Shown: positions 1-8,883 of the stretch, piece after piece
Layout of the letters: every line of letters begins with the position of its first letter
Position numbering within the stretch: position 1 is the first letter of the stretch
Assembly (NCBI RefSeq): GCF_004378255.1
Contig: NZ_SNQG01000006.1
Location: 1 to 64,000, forward strand
DNA: 64,000 nucleotides
DNA from: Mucilaginibacter phyllosphaerae
GTDB taxonomy: Bacteria > Bacteroidota > Bacteroidia > Sphingobacteriales > Sphingobacteriaceae
Reading direction: 5' to 3'
Notes under the pieces: generated by a model
Databases searched by the model: none
What the model was told of the DNA's origin: nothing
Seen by the model: only the letters and a program-made list of their open reading frames with translations
Position numbers and translations under genes: made by a program

Positions 1-71
1 TCCTCCAGTTTGTACGGCAGAAATGTCAATTGGTCGGGGTCATATGGTTTAAAGACTACTTTCGCTCCCAT
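1..71 (-). CDS. Transposase N-terminus (IS1182-like), partial at window edge
   Basis: Reading leftward from ATG at 71-69 gives a 23-residue start (MGAKVVFKPYDPDQLTFLPY, then KLE) that runs off the window. The pattern of a basic residue, FKPY, then a short linker and a LP-containing segment resembles the N-terminus of IS1182/IS5-type transposases in Bacteroidota. Only the first residues are visible, so the family call rests on this pattern plus the IS-like terminal sequence upstream. Whether the gene is intact cannot be judged here. Confidence 0.55.
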   Translation of the reverse strand, partial: MGAKVVFKPYDPDQLTFLPYKLE

Positions 72-140
72 GACTTTAAGTTACCAAAATCGCATTAAAT
101 AACAAAAAGGCTGCCCCACTTATGAGACGGCCTCTTTTTT
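1..140 (-). mobile_element. Left part of an IS1182-like insertion sequence, cut by the window edge
   Basis: The transposase start (1-71) is followed outward by an imperfect inverted sequence near 111-135: GGCTGCCCCACTTATGAGACGGCC on the plus strand pairs GGCTG/GGC with GGC/GtCTC-type bases. IS1182-family elements of Bacteroidota typically end in a GAGGC-TGTCTCA-like sequence just upstream of the transposase, and this matches in style. The outer boundary is approximate, because the other end of the element lies outside the window and no target duplication can be checked. Confidence 0.5.
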
Positions 141-148
141 TATGTTAC

Positions 149-168
149 GATCAGAATTGAAACTGATC
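149..168 (-). terminator. Possible terminator hairpin after dps
   Basis: GATCAG and CTGATC form perfect 6-bp arms around an 8-nt loop, 30 bp beyond the stop of the Dps gene. A T-rich tract follows on the minus strand only after several other bases, so termination is uncertain. Confidence 0.3.
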
Positions 169-198
169 TCCAACCTCTAATCACTGGTCTCTACAAAA

Positions 199-678
199 TT
201 AATCTTCGTTCACAAATGAACGTAGCATCCAAGTGTTCTTTTCTTTAAATTGCATAAAGCGGTTCACCATATCGTTTGTACCATCATCGCCTGCATCAGC
301 AGTAATATCCAATATCTGGCGCTCCATTTCTATCAGGGCGGCCATATCTTCTATCAAAGCTTTCACCATATCGGTATCCTTTAAGCCGATAGTTTGAATT
401 TCTTTAATGGTTGATGTGGTAATGTAATCGTTAAAAGTGCTGTACGGTGGCTTGCCCAGGGTAAGTATCCGCTCGGCCAGTTCATCAATAGTGGTAAGGG
501 CCTCGGTATATAATTCTTCAAATTTTACGTGTAGCGTGAAAAAGCTTTTGCCCTTTACATTCCAATGGCAGCCACGTAATTTTTGGTAATGGATATGATA
601 GTTTGCCAACAGATCGTTCAGATGATCAACAACCGGTTTTACTTTTTTTTCTTCTAAGCTTATTTTTTCAGCGTCCAT
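199..678 (-). CDS. dps: Dps family DNA-binding/ferritin-like protein
   Basis: A 159-residue protein of usual Dps length. Dps dodecamers oxidise and store iron and protect DNA in stress or starvation, in the cytoplasm. The ferroxidase-centre signature is visible: a Tyr/His-rich first helix (NYHIHYQKLRGCHWNVKG, about residues 26-43), followed by FFTLHVKFEELY (about 46-57) and then DELAERI. These give the His of HWN and the later Asp and Glu ligands that sit at the dimer interface in the family. The gene stands alone. The family call is firm; DNA binding as such is not shown by sequence, since the N-terminal tail is short with a few lysines. Confidence 0.93.
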   Translation of the reverse strand: MDAEKISLEEKKVKPVVDHLNDLLANYHIHYQKLRGCHWNVKGKSFFTLHVKFEELYTEALTTIDELAERILTLGKPPYSTFNDYITTSTIKEIQTIGLKDTDMVKALIEDMAALIEMERQILDITADAGDDGTNDMVNRFMQFKEKNTWMLRSFVNED

Positions 679-812
679 GATAATTTATTTTTTGTTGTGA
701 TAACATCCGTTTAGCAGACATTGTTTCTGATTGTTTGTTTGGTTTTTGTCAGAAATTTCGGGGTTAAAAAATTCCCTGATGAGACAATTAATAGCCATAT
801 TTGCGACTTTAA

Positions 813-1574
813 ATGACCATTTTTCGACCACATATCGCCCTTAGCTTTCCCAGCACCGTATGGCGCCTGCAAATTGACGGGCAAACCGATCTGCTCGGCA
901 TCGAGCTGCGGAATGAAGCCGATAAACAAACCAGCTTTGCCTCTTTAAACCTGGTAACCGGGCAAATGTATTTTACCGACCTCACCCTGCCCGAGCGCTG
1001 GCTTACCGGTATAGAGGGTATTTACCAAGGTATAATGCTGCTGCATTATTACAAGCAAGAAACCGGCCCCGAGCATAAAGCGATCATTGCTATTGATACT
1101 GCTACAGGCGCCGAACGCTGGAGCAACTACAGCCTGGCGCTCGATCATCTGGCGGCTGCCGGGCCGGTGGTTTACAATACCAATATGCTGCCTAAAAAGC
1201 TAATGCTTGCCGATATACTTACCGGCCAAACCTTACGCCCCTTTGATGCAGCAACTGATAAACCTTTAGAGAATAATATCCGGACACCTGCTATGTTAAC
1301 TGCCGGTGAATTGCCGCCCGGCATCCTGCCCGATGAACCCTATGGAAATATGGTGCATTATCTAAACCATAATAATTACATAATTGTATCTTTGCACACC
1401 CTTAAAAACGGGGCCTTGCAGCAGCACCTGTATATAATTAATAACAATGAGGTAATTTATCATGATTTATTGAACCAGGATATACAAAAATTACAGCCCG
1501 AGGCGTTTGTATTACATAAAAATATACTGGTTTACATCAAAAACAAAGCCGAAATAAAGGCTTTAAAACTATAA
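813..1574 (+). CDS. DUF4905-like protein of unknown function
   Basis: A 253-residue soluble protein with no signal peptide or membrane segment. The sequence looks like a small beta-propeller or beta-rich fold: repeated short strands such as VWRLQID, GIELRNE, GQMYFTDL and AIIAIDTATGAERW. Length and style recall DUF4905, a family I associate with sphingobacteria and whose function is unknown; this assignment is from memory of the family and is moderate. A CATATTTGC element lies about 10-15 bp upstream of the ATG and resembles the -7 box of the phylum, so the message may have a very short leader. The gene is followed 21 bp later by the LysM protein on the same strand and could be co-transcribed with it. 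Confidence 0.6.
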   Translation: MTIFRPHIALSFPSTVWRLQIDGQTDLLGIELRNEADKQTSFASLNLVTGQMYFTDLTLPERWLTGIEGIYQGIMLLHYYKQETGPEHKAIIAIDTATGAERWSNYSLALDHLAAAGPVVYNTNMLPKKLMLADILTGQTLRPFDAATDKPLENNIRTPAMLTAGELPPGILPDEPYGNMVHYLNHNNYIIVSLHTLKNGALQQHLYIINNNEVIYHDLLNQDIQKLQPEAFVLHKNILVYIKNKAEIKALKL

Positions 1575-1595
1575 ATTACTGAATAAGAATTTATT

Positions 1596-2609
1596 ATGAA
1601 ATTTAAAATACTACTATTATCCACTATACTTACCGCCCTTACTTCTTCCCTGTTTGCATCGGCACTGCCAGATTCTATCGGGGTGGAGAACCTGGACGGC
1701 AAAAAAGTTATCCTGCATAAACTCGATCCGAAAGACAATTATTATTCGCTGGGCCGCAAATACGGGGTAAGCCCTAAAATCATCCAAAAGTTTAATAATA
1801 ATGCCAGCATGCAAATTGGCAAGATCATTAAAGTGCCTACTCAGCGCTCCATCGTAGAAACAGTTGCCACGGCGCCTGCTGTGCAAACACCACCGGCCCA
1901 AACACCAGCCAAACCGGCAGAGCAGACACCGGTAAAAACCAAACCGGCAGAGCAAGCCACAGTTAAAACACAGCCTGTTGTAATACCGCAGCCGGTACAA
2001 AAAGAAGAGACAAAGCCTGCTGTACAAGCACCTGCTGCCATCACTGCCACGCAAGAATACAAGGTATCGGCACATGAAACACTGTATGCTATCGCTAAAC
2101 GTTTTAATACAACCGTAGATGCGCTTACGCAGTTAAATAAACTAAAATCTACCGCGCTTATACCCGGCCAGGTATTAATGGTGCCCAATGGTGTGGCTGC
2201 ACCCGCGCCAGCCCCGGCGGCTGTTGTAACCGATGCCCACACAGACACCGCCCGGCGAGACTCTACCTACGTGGCTGCCGCGGATAGTATTGCCAACCAT
2301 AAAGCCGGCGCCAACCGGTACGGCCTGTTTGAAAAGAACGAAAAAGGAGTGGCTACCTGGATAGAGGATGCCAGCCTTGACCCAAATAAAAAATTGATCC
2401 TGCATCGTACCGCCCCTATTGGTACGGTGATGCGCATTACCAACCCCATGAATGGCCACGTAACCTTTGCCAAAGTAGTTGGCCGCTTTACTGACAGCCA
2501 AAGCACCAGGGATGCTATCATCGTGATGACCAAAAATGTTGCCACTGCTTTGGGTGCGCTCGATAAACGTTTTCAGGTAAATATCAGCTACGGTACTCCT
2601 AATGAATAA
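1596..2609 (+). CDS. Secreted LysM protein with C-terminal RlpA-like double-psi beta-barrel
   Basis: A 337-residue protein with an N-terminal signal peptide (cleavage likely after ASA, about residue 23). A first LysM-like domain occupies about residues 35-80. A Pro/Ala/Thr/Gln/Lys-rich linker follows at about 90-150, with a repeated TPVKTKPAEQ-like unit. A clear second LysM lies at about 153-197 (YKVSAHETLYAIAKRFN..TTVDALTQLN), then a low-complexity stretch. The C-terminus (about 240-335) holds motifs such as GTVMRITNPMNGH and VVGRF that resemble RlpA-like barrels. Expected role: peptidoglycan binding in the periplasm. Its 3' end overlaps the uridine kinase start by 8 bp, so the two are translated from one message. 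Confidence 0.85.
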   Translation: MKFKILLLSTILTALTSSLFASALPDSIGVENLDGKKVILHKLDPKDNYYSLGRKYGVSPKIIQKFNNNASMQIGKIIKVPTQRSIVETVATAPAVQTPPAQTPAKPAEQTPVKTKPAEQATVKTQPVVIPQPVQKEETKPAVQAPAAITATQEYKVSAHETLYAIAKRFNTTVDALTQLNKLKSTALIPGQVLMVPNGVAAPAPAPAAVVTDAHTDTARRDSTYVAAADSIANHKAGANRYGLFEKNEKGVATWIEDASLDPNKKLILHRTAPIGTVMRITNPMNGHVTFAKVVGRFTDSQSTRDAIIVMTKNVATALGALDKRFQVNISYGTPNE

Positions 2610-3237
2610 ACCTTATGTAATTGGCGTTGCCGGTGGCAGCGGATCTGGCAAAACCTTTTTTTTAAAATCCTTTTTAGAACACTTTACCGCCGATGAGGTG
2701 TGTTTGGTATCGCAGGATGATTACTACTTCCCGGTGGCCCATAACATGACCAAGGAGGAGAATAAAGAGTATAACTTCGACCTGCCATCAACCATAGACC
2801 ATGAGCACTTTGAAAGTGATATTTTTAAACTGCTGAATAACCAAAGCTTTATAAAGCAGGAATACACTTTTAACAACTCCAATGCAGTCCCCAAAATGCT
2901 GGAGATCAAACCGGCACCTATTATTATTGTAGAGGGGTTATTCATTATGCACTTTGGTAAAATTAAGGATGTGCTGGATATGACCATCTTTATTGATGCC
3001 GATGAACACATTGCCCTGAAACGCCGCCTTAAACGCGACCTGGAAGAGCGCGGCTACTCTAACGAAGATGCTTACTATAAATGGGTAAACCACGTTGTAC
3101 CGGCTTATAAAGAGTACCTGCTGCCCTACCGTGATGTATGCGACAGGGTGGTTGTTAACAACACGCAGGAAGCTGCCGATATTATCCGCATTACAGATGA
3201 GATCTCTGCAGAGTTGCGCAAAAAGGTTTTAAGCTAA
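2602..3237 (+). CDS. udk: Uridine kinase
   Basis: A 211-residue cytoplasmic kinase that phosphorylates uridine/cytidine to UMP/CMP in pyrimidine salvage. The Walker A loop GGSGSGKT is at about residues 11-18. The uridine-binding region SQDDYYFP is near residues 37-44, the family's DLPSTIDHE segment follows, and IIVEGLFIMHF is the Walker-B-like strand. Arg-rich RRLKRDLEERG matches the lid. The length fits bacterial Udk. The start overlaps the preceding LysM gene by 8 bp. A phosphoribulokinase-type relative is possible but less likely given the length. Confidence 0.9.
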   Translation: MNKPYVIGVAGGSGSGKTFFLKSFLEHFTADEVCLVSQDDYYFPVAHNMTKEENKEYNFDLPSTIDHEHFESDIFKLLNNQSFIKQEYTFNNSNAVPKMLEIKPAPIIIVEGLFIMHFGKIKDVLDMTIFIDADEHIALKRRLKRDLEERGYSNEDAYYKWVNHVVPAYKEYLLPYRDVCDRVVVNNTQEAADIIRITDEISAELRKKVLS

Positions 3238-3302
3238 AGTCTTCGCTTACAACAGCAGTAAATTCTAATAAATTTTAGCGGGCAGCTTGGCTTATCGGCG
3301 TA

Positions 3303-3578
3303 TCAATCGCAATTAAGCAACAGATCGTAATACTTTTTCATCAAAACAGTATCGTAATTGACCAGGGAGTTGTAGGCTTCGGTAACCAGTTCATTCAAAA
3401 TTGACGAGCCGAGCTGCCCTGCCCCATTCGGGATGGAATCATAATAGGTAATAAGCTCTTTAACCCTGATGATCTCGTACAATAGCTTCTGGATCAGATC
3501 CGTTTGTGCACCGGTCTGTATCCCTTGAGAGTTATTGAGAAAATCTAAAGGATCATTCGTAGTAGACGTCATTCGCAA
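3303..3578 (-). CDS. Small hypothetical protein (91 aa)
   Basis: I do not recognise this protein. It is soluble and mostly helical, without cysteine motifs or signal peptide. The middle (about residues 25-60) reads as an amphipathic helix, KLLYEIIRVKELITYYDS, and the end contains MKKYYDLLL. The frame is open over its full length with a good start (the alternative Met at residue 3 is possible). It lies alone between udk on the other strand and the pnp terminator, so it gives no functional context. Confidence 0.5.
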   Translation of the reverse strand: MRMTSTTNDPLDFLNNSQGIQTGAQTDLIQKLLYEIIRVKELITYYDSIPNGAGQLGSSILNELVTEAYNSLVNYDTVLMKKYYDLLLNCD

Positions 3579-3680
3579 AATAGTACCGGCTTGATTGTTT
3601 TCTCTTTTTTATATATCCTTAACTATTTCAAACCACCAAAGTTTAGGTATTGTTTTAAATTCTTAATATTTTTTTTAACA

Positions 3681-3717
3681 AAACAGCAAAACCCTCAAAA
3701 AGAGGGTTTTGCTGTTT
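3681..3717 (-). terminator. Rho-independent terminator of pnp
   Basis: A perfect 16-bp stem (3681-3696 with 3702-3717) around an AAAAA loop, beginning 13 bp after the pnp stop. On the minus strand the stem is followed by TGTTAAAAAAAA-type sequence rather than a clean T-run, but the stem is strong. Confidence 0.85.
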
Positions 3718-3730
3718 AAATTATTTGTTT

Positions 3731-5872
3731 TTAGTTATTATCAGCAGGTTTATTGCTCTCCGGGCGTGGCAATAAAGCCTTACGCGAAAGTTTCAATTTA
3801 CCTTGCTTATCCACATCAAGCAGTTTTACACGTACTTCGTCGCCAACGTTAAAGATCCCATCCATGGTTTCGATACGGCGGTGATCGATCTCGGAGATGT
3901 GTAACAAACCATCTTTACCCGGCATAATCTCCACAAATGCACCAAACGGCATAATTGATTTTACTTTACCTTCGTAGATCTCGCCAACTTCCGGTTTAGA
4001 AGCAATAGCGCGGATACGGCCTAAAGCAGCATCGATAGCTGCCTTGTTATCGGCAAATACCTGTACAAAGCCCTGGTTGTCTTTCTCTTCGATAGAGATG
4101 GTAGCACCTGTTTCGCGCTGCATCTCCTGGATGATCTTACCACCGGGGCCAATTACGGCGCCAATGTATTCTTTATCTATCTTGATCATTACAATACGCG
4201 GCGCGTGTGGTTTGTAGTCCTCGCGCGGTGCAGTCATGGTTTTAGCCATTTCGCCCAGTATGTGTAAACGGCCGTCTTTAGCCTGGTTTAACGCGTTGGT
4301 TAATACCTCGTAAGATAATCCGTTGATCTTTAGATCCATCTGTACAGCAACAATACCGTTTTTGGTACCGGTTACTTTAAAGTCCATATCACCCAAGTGA
4401 TCTTCATCACCCAAGATATCAGAAAGGATAGCGTATTTAGTACCCATTTCATTGGTGATTAAGCCCATGGCAATACCGGATACCGGGTTGCTGATCTTGA
4501 TACCCGCATCCATCAAAGCCAATGTACCGGCGCAAACCGTAGCCATTGATGAAGAACCGTTTGATTCCAGGATATCAGAAACGATACGGATCGTGTATGG
4601 GTTTTGGTCTTCGGCAGGTAATACGCGTTTTAAAGAGCGCATAGCCAGGTTACCGTGACCGATCTCGCGGCGGCCTGCACCCCTGTTAGGGCGAACCTCG
4701 CCGGTTGAAAAACCAGGGAAATTATAGTGTAACAGGAATTTTTGGTAACCGTTGATGAACGCACCATCAATCATTTGCTCATCATCCTTAGCGCCTAAGG
4801 TAACGGTGGTTAATGATTGGGTTTCGCCACGGGTAAATACCGCGCTACCGTGTGCAGATGGCAGGTAACCCACTTCGCTCCATATCGGGCGGATCTGGGT
4901 AGTGCTGCGGCCGTCTAAACGTTTACCTTCGTCTAATACCAGGTTACGGATAGCATCGTACTCTACATCGTGGTAGTATTTTTTAGCTAATGATTTGGTG
5001 ATATCATCTATCTCGCCAAGGGTTTCGATATAAGCATCACGTACCGCTTTAAATTTAGCACCACGCTCTTCTTTAGCAGACGCTTCGCCGGCAATAGCGT
5101 AAACCTGATCGTATGTAGCAGCGTAAATAGCTTTTTTCAGGTCTTCGTTACTGTGTTCGTGGTTGTAAACACGTTTTTCAGTTTTACCTACTTCAATTGT
5201 TAACTCTTTTTGGGCTAAACATTGTAGTTTGATGGCAGTATGTGCAAATTTAATAGCCTCAACTAATTCTTCTTCCTGGATCTCTGCAGATTCGCCTTCC
5301 ACCATGTTAATATCATGCTCGCTACCGGCAACAATAAACTCTAAAGTTGCATTTTGCAATTGAGTTAAAGTTGGGTTAATAACCAGCTGGCCATTAACTT
5401 TGGCAACACGCACCTCAGATATAGGGCCGTTAAAAGGGATATCAGAAACAGATAATGCAGCAGAAGCAGCTAAACCTGCAAGGCAATCAGGCATAATATC
5501 TTTATCGGCAGATATCAATGATATCATAACCTGGGTATCAGCGTGATAATCTTCTGGGAACATTGGGCGCAATGCACGGTCAACCAAACGAGAGATCAAA
5601 ACCTCATAGTCTGACAGGCGCGCCTCGCGGCGTAAAAATCCACCGGGGATACGGCCGGTAGCAGCATATTTTTCCTGGTAATCTACAGAAAGGGGTAAAA
5701 AATCAACTCCTTCTTTTGCATCGGGCGATGATACTACCGTAGCCAATAACATGGTATCACCCATTTTAATTACTACCGAGCCATCGGCTTGTTTGGCCAG
5801 TTTACCGGTTTCGATCTCAATGGTGCGGCCGTCACCTAAATCAATAACCTTTTTAATTACGTTTAAACTCAT
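3731..5872 (-). CDS. pnp: Polyribonucleotide nucleotidyltransferase (PNPase)
   Basis: A 713-residue protein of normal length. PNPase degrades RNA 3'-5' by phosphorolysis. The domains are in the usual order: first RNase PH core (about 10-145), helical linker, second RNase PH core (about 300-530, including [18 protein letters not shown] and ESNGSSSMA), KH domain (about 560-620, [11 protein letters not shown]) and S1 domain (about 628-698, [15 protein letters not shown]). The start ATG follows rpsO by about 130 bp, with the rpsO terminator between them. The rpsO-pnp order is a widely conserved pairing. Confidence 0.98.
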   Translation of the reverse strand: MSLNVIKKVIDLGDGRTIEIETGKLAKQADGSVVIKMGDTMLLATVVSSPDAKEGVDFLPLSVDYQEKYAATGRIPGGFLRREARLSDYEVLISRLVDRALRPMFPEDYHADTQVMISLISADKDIMPDCLAGLAASAALSVSDIPFNGPISEVRVAKVNGQLVINPTLTQLQNATLEFIVAGSEHDINMVEGESAEIQEEELVEAIKFAHTAIKLQCLAQKELTIEVGKTEKRVYNHEHSNEDLKKAIYAATYDQVYAIAGEASAKEERGAKFKAVRDAYIETLGEIDDITKSLAKKYYHDVEYDAIRNLVLDEGKRLDGRSTTQIRPIWSEVGYLPSAHGSAVFTRGETQSLTTVTLGAKDDEQMIDGAFINGYQKFLLHYNFPGFSTGEVRPNRGAGRREIGHGNLAMRSLKRVLPAEDQNPYTIRIVSDILESNGSSSMATVCAGTLALMDAGIKISNPVSGIAMGLITNEMGTKYAILSDILGDEDHLGDMDFKVTGTKNGIVAVQMDLKINGLSYEVLTNALNQAKDGRLHILGEMAKTMTAPREDYKPHAPRIVMIKIDKEYIGAVIGPGGKIIQEMQRETGATISIEEKDNQGFVQVFADNKAAIDAALGRIRAIASKPEVGEIYEGKVKSIMPFGAFVEIMPGKDGLLHISEIDHRRIETMDGIFNVGDEVRVKLLDVDKQGKLKLSRKALLPRPESNKPADNN

Positions 5873-5950
5873 CTTGTTTGTGTTGTGATGCGCTTTTCAT
5901 CTTTCGGAGCGCACCGGTTTTTATGTGTGTGTATATTTGTTGCAAAAGTA

Positions 5951-5983
5951 AAAAAGCCATCCTGCAAATGCGGACGGCTTTTT
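5951..5983 (-). terminator. Terminator between rpsO and pnp
   Basis: AAAAAGCCATCC (5951-5962) pairs with GGACGGCTTTTT (5972-5983), with one G-U pair in the minus-strand RNA and further pairing GCA/TGC in the loop. It lies about 20 bp after the rpsO stop. The stem could attenuate read-through into pnp, which lies further downstream. Confidence 0.75.
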
Positions 5984-6001
5984 CTTAAAAAATAATAAAA
6001 G

Positions 6002-6280
6002 TTATTTGATAATATCCCTAAGCTGTAAAGCTTTGATGATAGCACGATATCTTTCAATGTCTTTTTTGTACAGGTATGCCAGCAAACCGCGGCGTTTACC
6101 TACTAATTTTTGCAGAGATAACTGGGTTGAAAAATCATGTTTGTTTTTTTTCAGGTGGCCGGTTAAATGTGCGATACGGGTGGTAAATAATGCTACCTGT
6201 CCTTCGGTTGAACCGGTGTCGGTTGCGCTTTTACCATGTTTTGCAAAGATCTCTGCCTTTGCTTCTTTACCTAAATACAT
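6002..6280 (-). CDS. rpsO: 30S ribosomal protein S15
   Basis: A 92-residue protein close to the standard 89 residues. S15 is a primary 16S rRNA-binding protein of the small subunit. The family signature is present: GSTEGQVALFTTRIAHLTGHLKKNKHD (about 22-48), then LQKLVGKRRGLLAYL (about 56-70). It precedes pnp on the same strand, the conserved bacterial order. In many bacteria S15 represses its own translation through its leader; the leader here (6281-6330) is A/T-rich and I cannot identify the fold. Confidence 0.98.
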   Translation of the reverse strand: MYLGKEAKAEIFAKHGKSATDTGSTEGQVALFTTRIAHLTGHLKKNKHDFSTQLSLQKLVGKRRGLLAYLYKKDIERYRAIIKALQLRDIIK

Positions 6281-6393
6281 TACGTGAATAATATTAAAGC
6301 GTGAATATTTAATTAATTGTGGCGCAAAGATACGGTTATGGTTTTAATTGCACAAGCGTTTAACAAGTACAATTTAATGAGACGGATGCGATA

Positions 6394-6424
6394 TTGTTGA
6401 TATAGTATTAAATAAGTAAATTTG
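6394..6424 (+). promoter_or_regulatory. Candidate promoter of the toxin-antitoxin pair
   Basis: TAAATTTG at 6417-6424 matches the Bacteroidota -7 box TAnnTTTG exactly, and TTGTTGA lies about 19 bp upstream as the -33 region. The antitoxin ATG begins 18 bp downstream. Confidence 0.6.
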
Positions 6425-6441
6425 TATATAAAAACATTGGT

Positions 6442-6642
6442 ATGCTAACGCTCGAAATACAGGTGCCGGATAATAAAACCAACCAGGTTAAACAATTTTT
6501 AAAAGAATTGCAGATCCCTGTTAAGGTAAAAAAGCAAAAGAACATTCCTAATGCCGATACCCTTAAAGCGATGAATGAACTAAAGGCAGGCAACGGAGAA
6601 AAATTTGGAACTGTAGAAGAACTATTTGATAGCATCAAATAA
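6442..6642 (+). CDS. Antitoxin-like protein of a RelE/YafQ-type module
   Basis: A 66-residue protein ending 3 bp before a YafQ-like toxin, the usual antitoxin-first order. The N-terminus (MLTLEIQVPDNKTNQVKQFL) reads as a short beta strand plus helix. The C-terminal half is a charged, likely flexible segment with AMNELKAGNGEKFGTVEELFDSIK. Such a tail normally wraps and blocks the toxin. The N-terminus is not a plain ribbon-helix-helix RelB/DinJ sequence, so I call it by context rather than by family. It probably autoregulates the pair together with the toxin. Confidence 0.7.
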   Translation: MLTLEIQVPDNKTNQVKQFLKELQIPVKVKKQKNIPNADTLKAMNELKAGNGEKFGTVEELFDSIK

Positions 6643-6645
6643 AAT

Positions 6646-6927
6646 ATGTTTCAAATTGTTACTTCCGCCAAATTTTTAAAAGACTTAAAATTACTTAAAA
6701 AGCGTTCTGTAAAAGATTTTCAACTACTTCAGCAAGTTATTACTCTACTGGCAGAAAAAGGGCATACAGGCTTAAATAAAAAACATAAACCGCATAAACT
6801 CAGCGGAAATTACAGCGGCTATTGGGAATGCCATGTAAAACCCGACTTATTGCTTATCTGGGCAGAGCATGAGCAAATAAATCTGTTAGAATTAGTACGT
6901 ACCGGTACTCATTCCGATTTATTTTAA
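6646..6927 (+). CDS. RelE/ParE superfamily toxin, YafQ-like mRNA interferase
   Basis: A 93-residue protein of typical RelE-fold length. Family features are visible: a basic first helix (SAKFLKDLKLLKKR), the segment KKHKPHKLSGNYSGYWECHVKPDLLLIW (about 45-72), with the LSG-Y-G--E-HV--D--L pattern of YafQ proteins, and a final LLELVRTGTHSDLF. In YafQ the His near the C-terminus and the His/Asp residues act in ribosome-dependent mRNA cleavage; the TGTHSDLF end preserves that His. It is translated directly after the antitoxin. The pair lies between rpsO and an M61 peptidase, with no other mobile gene in view. Confidence 0.85.
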   Translation: MFQIVTSAKFLKDLKLLKKRSVKDFQLLQQVITLLAEKGHTGLNKKHKPHKLSGNYSGYWECHVKPDLLLIWAEHEQINLLELVRTGTHSDLF

Positions 6928-6948
6928 CAGGGATCCACTCACCATCCC

Positions 6949-8751
6949 CTACTTCCCTACCCAGCTTTTGTAAATTGCTGCTTGCAGGGCATCCGGGTTT
7001 TTCAGTGGTGTTATTTTAAAGCTTTTCTCGTATTTTTTAGCAAGCGTTATGGTCACATCCTTTTTAACGCCGTGTTTTTCTAAACCAAGGGTAATGGTAT
7101 CGCCGGCGTTGTGGGTTTCGTAAGTTTTAAATAACAGGTCTCTGGTAGCAGGGGCGCCGTTTATCGTTAAAATTTTAGTGCGGCCGCGTACACCCATCTT
7201 CCACGCGGGTGATTGATAATCTACTGTGGTGATGCGCAGGGTATCTTTTTGTTGCCTCACATTTAAGCCATCCCAAACTGTAGATATCATGGTGGTAGTG
7301 GTATCAATATTTAAACCGCCGTAAGCAAAGTATTTAGGATAATTAGGCGGCGTAACGGTTGATGCATAATTAAACAGTTCGGGCATTTTTGTACCGGCCA
7401 TTTTTTCGCATTCGTCCCTAAACTCCTGCTCGGTAAAGCCGCGGTTTAGCTTTTTGTAATACTTATAGTAAAGCAGGCGCATTACATCATCCAGCGTTTT
7501 TTTATTTTTAGTAATGTGGCGAATGTTAAAATCGAGCATCAAGCCCAAAATGGGGCCTTTATCATAATAAGATATCGTTTTGTTAAAATCATCGTTCACG
7601 CGGCCGTTAGGGCCGTCGCCCCAGGTATAGTAACTGGCCTGCGTGGCCGATTGATACAGGTGGCCGGGTTTGTTCTCGTAGTTTTTCAGGTTTTGCTGCA
7701 GATCGCCAAACATATCCTCGGGCGTCATGATGCCGGCGCGACGGGTTATGAGGTATTCGTAATAAACGGTAAACCCTTCGCTTACCCAAAGCATATTGGT
7801 GTGGTTCTCTTTGGAGTAATCAAACGGGCCAAGCTCTACCGGCCTGATGCGCTTTACGTTATAATGATGAAAATACTCATGTGCTATAAAGTTGTATAGT
7901 TTTTTCCTGGCTTCGGGTGTGTTAAAACCCTCGCCACCGCTAAAGCTTAATGATGATGAGTTTAAATGTTCTATCCCGCCGCCGCCTTCGCCTATAGATA
8001 AAAAGGTATAATGCGTGTAAGGCACTTCGCCAATAATATCGCTCCCGGTTTTAACGATCTTTTGCAGATCGTTCATAAAGCCCTGCCTGTCAAAAGCCGG
8101 TAGTTTATACCCAACAAAATTATGTGGCTTGTTATCAACCATAAATGGTGGTAATACCTCCAGTTCGCCCATTAAAAAGGGGCTATCGTACAACACATCA
8201 AAATCATTAGCCAAATAGGTATGATATTTACCGGGGATGGTATCCAAGCCTGTTGCCACCAGCTTGCTCCACTTGCTGTAAGGTGTCATTTGTATGGTTA
8301 CCGGGTTCCTAAGCTCTTTATCCATATACAAGAAAAGGCCGCCGGGCGTAATGTAGCCACGGGTTTCGTCCAGATATACATTGCCCACGAATGGTACGGT
8401 AGCCTTAACATCATACGTAATTTTAATATCGCCTTCTGTTGGGTTTGCAACCACCCAGGCACTTTTTATAGGTTGCTCCCATTTTAACGGATTGCCTTTG
8501 GCATCTGTAACGGTAAAGTTTTGTACTGCCGCAGCAAAATCTATCAGCTGGTAATAGCCCGGTGTCCACACGCTCATTTTATACCGGGGTGTTTTGCCCG
8601 GTGCTTTGCTGTTTAGCTCTACATGACATAGGTGTTCTGCCGCTTTTTCCATACTTACGGCGTATTGCATGTTTGCTTGCTTTTGCTGTGCGTTTGCAAC
8701 AGCGCTAAGGCTTATTAATGCAGGCAATAACAGCTTGTAAAGTTTTTTCAT
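6949..8751 (-). CDS. M61 family metallopeptidase (glycyl aminopeptidase-like) with PDZ domain
   Basis: A 600-residue secreted protein with a signal peptide (cleavage about residue 21, after NAQ). The N-terminal beta domain (about 30-200) is followed by a thermolysin-like catalytic domain with HEYFH at residues 291-295 and the third zinc ligand Glu at about 325 (WVSEGFTVYY). A PDZ-like domain lies at about 505-590 (SPAWKMGVRGRTKILTINGA). M61 peptidases cleave N-terminal Gly/Ala in known members; the natural substrate here is unknown. It stands as a single minus-strand gene convergent with the toxin gene, whose stop is 22 bp away. Confidence 0.93.
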   Translation of the reverse strand: MKKLYKLLLPALISLSAVANAQQKQANMQYAVSMEKAAEHLCHVELNSKAPGKTPRYKMSVWTPGYYQLIDFAAAVQNFTVTDAKGNPLKWEQPIKSAWVVANPTEGDIKITYDVKATVPFVGNVYLDETRGYITPGGLFLYMDKELRNPVTIQMTPYSKWSKLVATGLDTIPGKYHTYLANDFDVLYDSPFLMGELEVLPPFMVDNKPHNFVGYKLPAFDRQGFMNDLQKIVKTGSDIIGEVPYTHYTFLSIGEGGGGIEHLNSSSLSFSGGEGFNTPEARKKLYNFIAHEYFHHYNVKRIRPVELGPFDYSKENHTNMLWVSEGFTVYYEYLITRRAGIMTPEDMFGDLQQNLKNYENKPGHLYQSATQASYYTWGDGPNGRVNDDFNKTISYYDKGPILGLMLDFNIRHITKNKKTLDDVMRLLYYKYYKKLNRGFTEQEFRDECEKMAGTKMPELFNYASTVTPPNYPKYFAYGGLNIDTTTTMISTVWDGLNVRQQKDTLRITTVDYQSPAWKMGVRGRTKILTINGAPATRDLLFKTYETHNAGDTITLGLEKHGVKKDVTITLAKKYEKSFKITPLKNPDALQAAIYKSWVGK

Positions 8752-8840
8752 TATAGTAACATAGTTAGTCCCCCTAAGATAATAAAAATTGGAAGCCCGA
8801 CAGATAACAGTTTTGTGACAGCCCGAAACAATATATCCGT

Positions 8841-8878
8841 TTTAACTTCCTACTTTTAACTTTCTACTTTTAACTTTA
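8841..8878. repeat. Short 14-bp tandem repeat upstream of a thioesterase gene
   Basis: TAACTTYCTACTTT repeats about 2.6 times immediately before the thioesterase start at 8884. It overlaps the expected promoter/RBS region. Similar AACTTTYTACTTTTA runs are a common low-complexity motif in this group. Confidence 0.6.
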
Positions 8879-8883
8879 CGCCC

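Noticed and set aside
711..929. 72-residue minus-strand frame overlapping the DUF4905-like gene start
   Set aside because: Overlaps the better-supported plus-strand gene and has no recognisable features.
1617..2248. Two long antisense open frames within the LysM gene
   Set aside because: They mirror the Pro/Ala/Thr/Lys-rich linker, have no promoter or RBS and give compositionally biased peptides; the sense gene has clear domains.
5869..6057. 62-residue minus-strand frame spanning the rpsO-pnp gap
   Set aside because: Overlaps the rpsO 3' end in another frame and the terminator; no family features.
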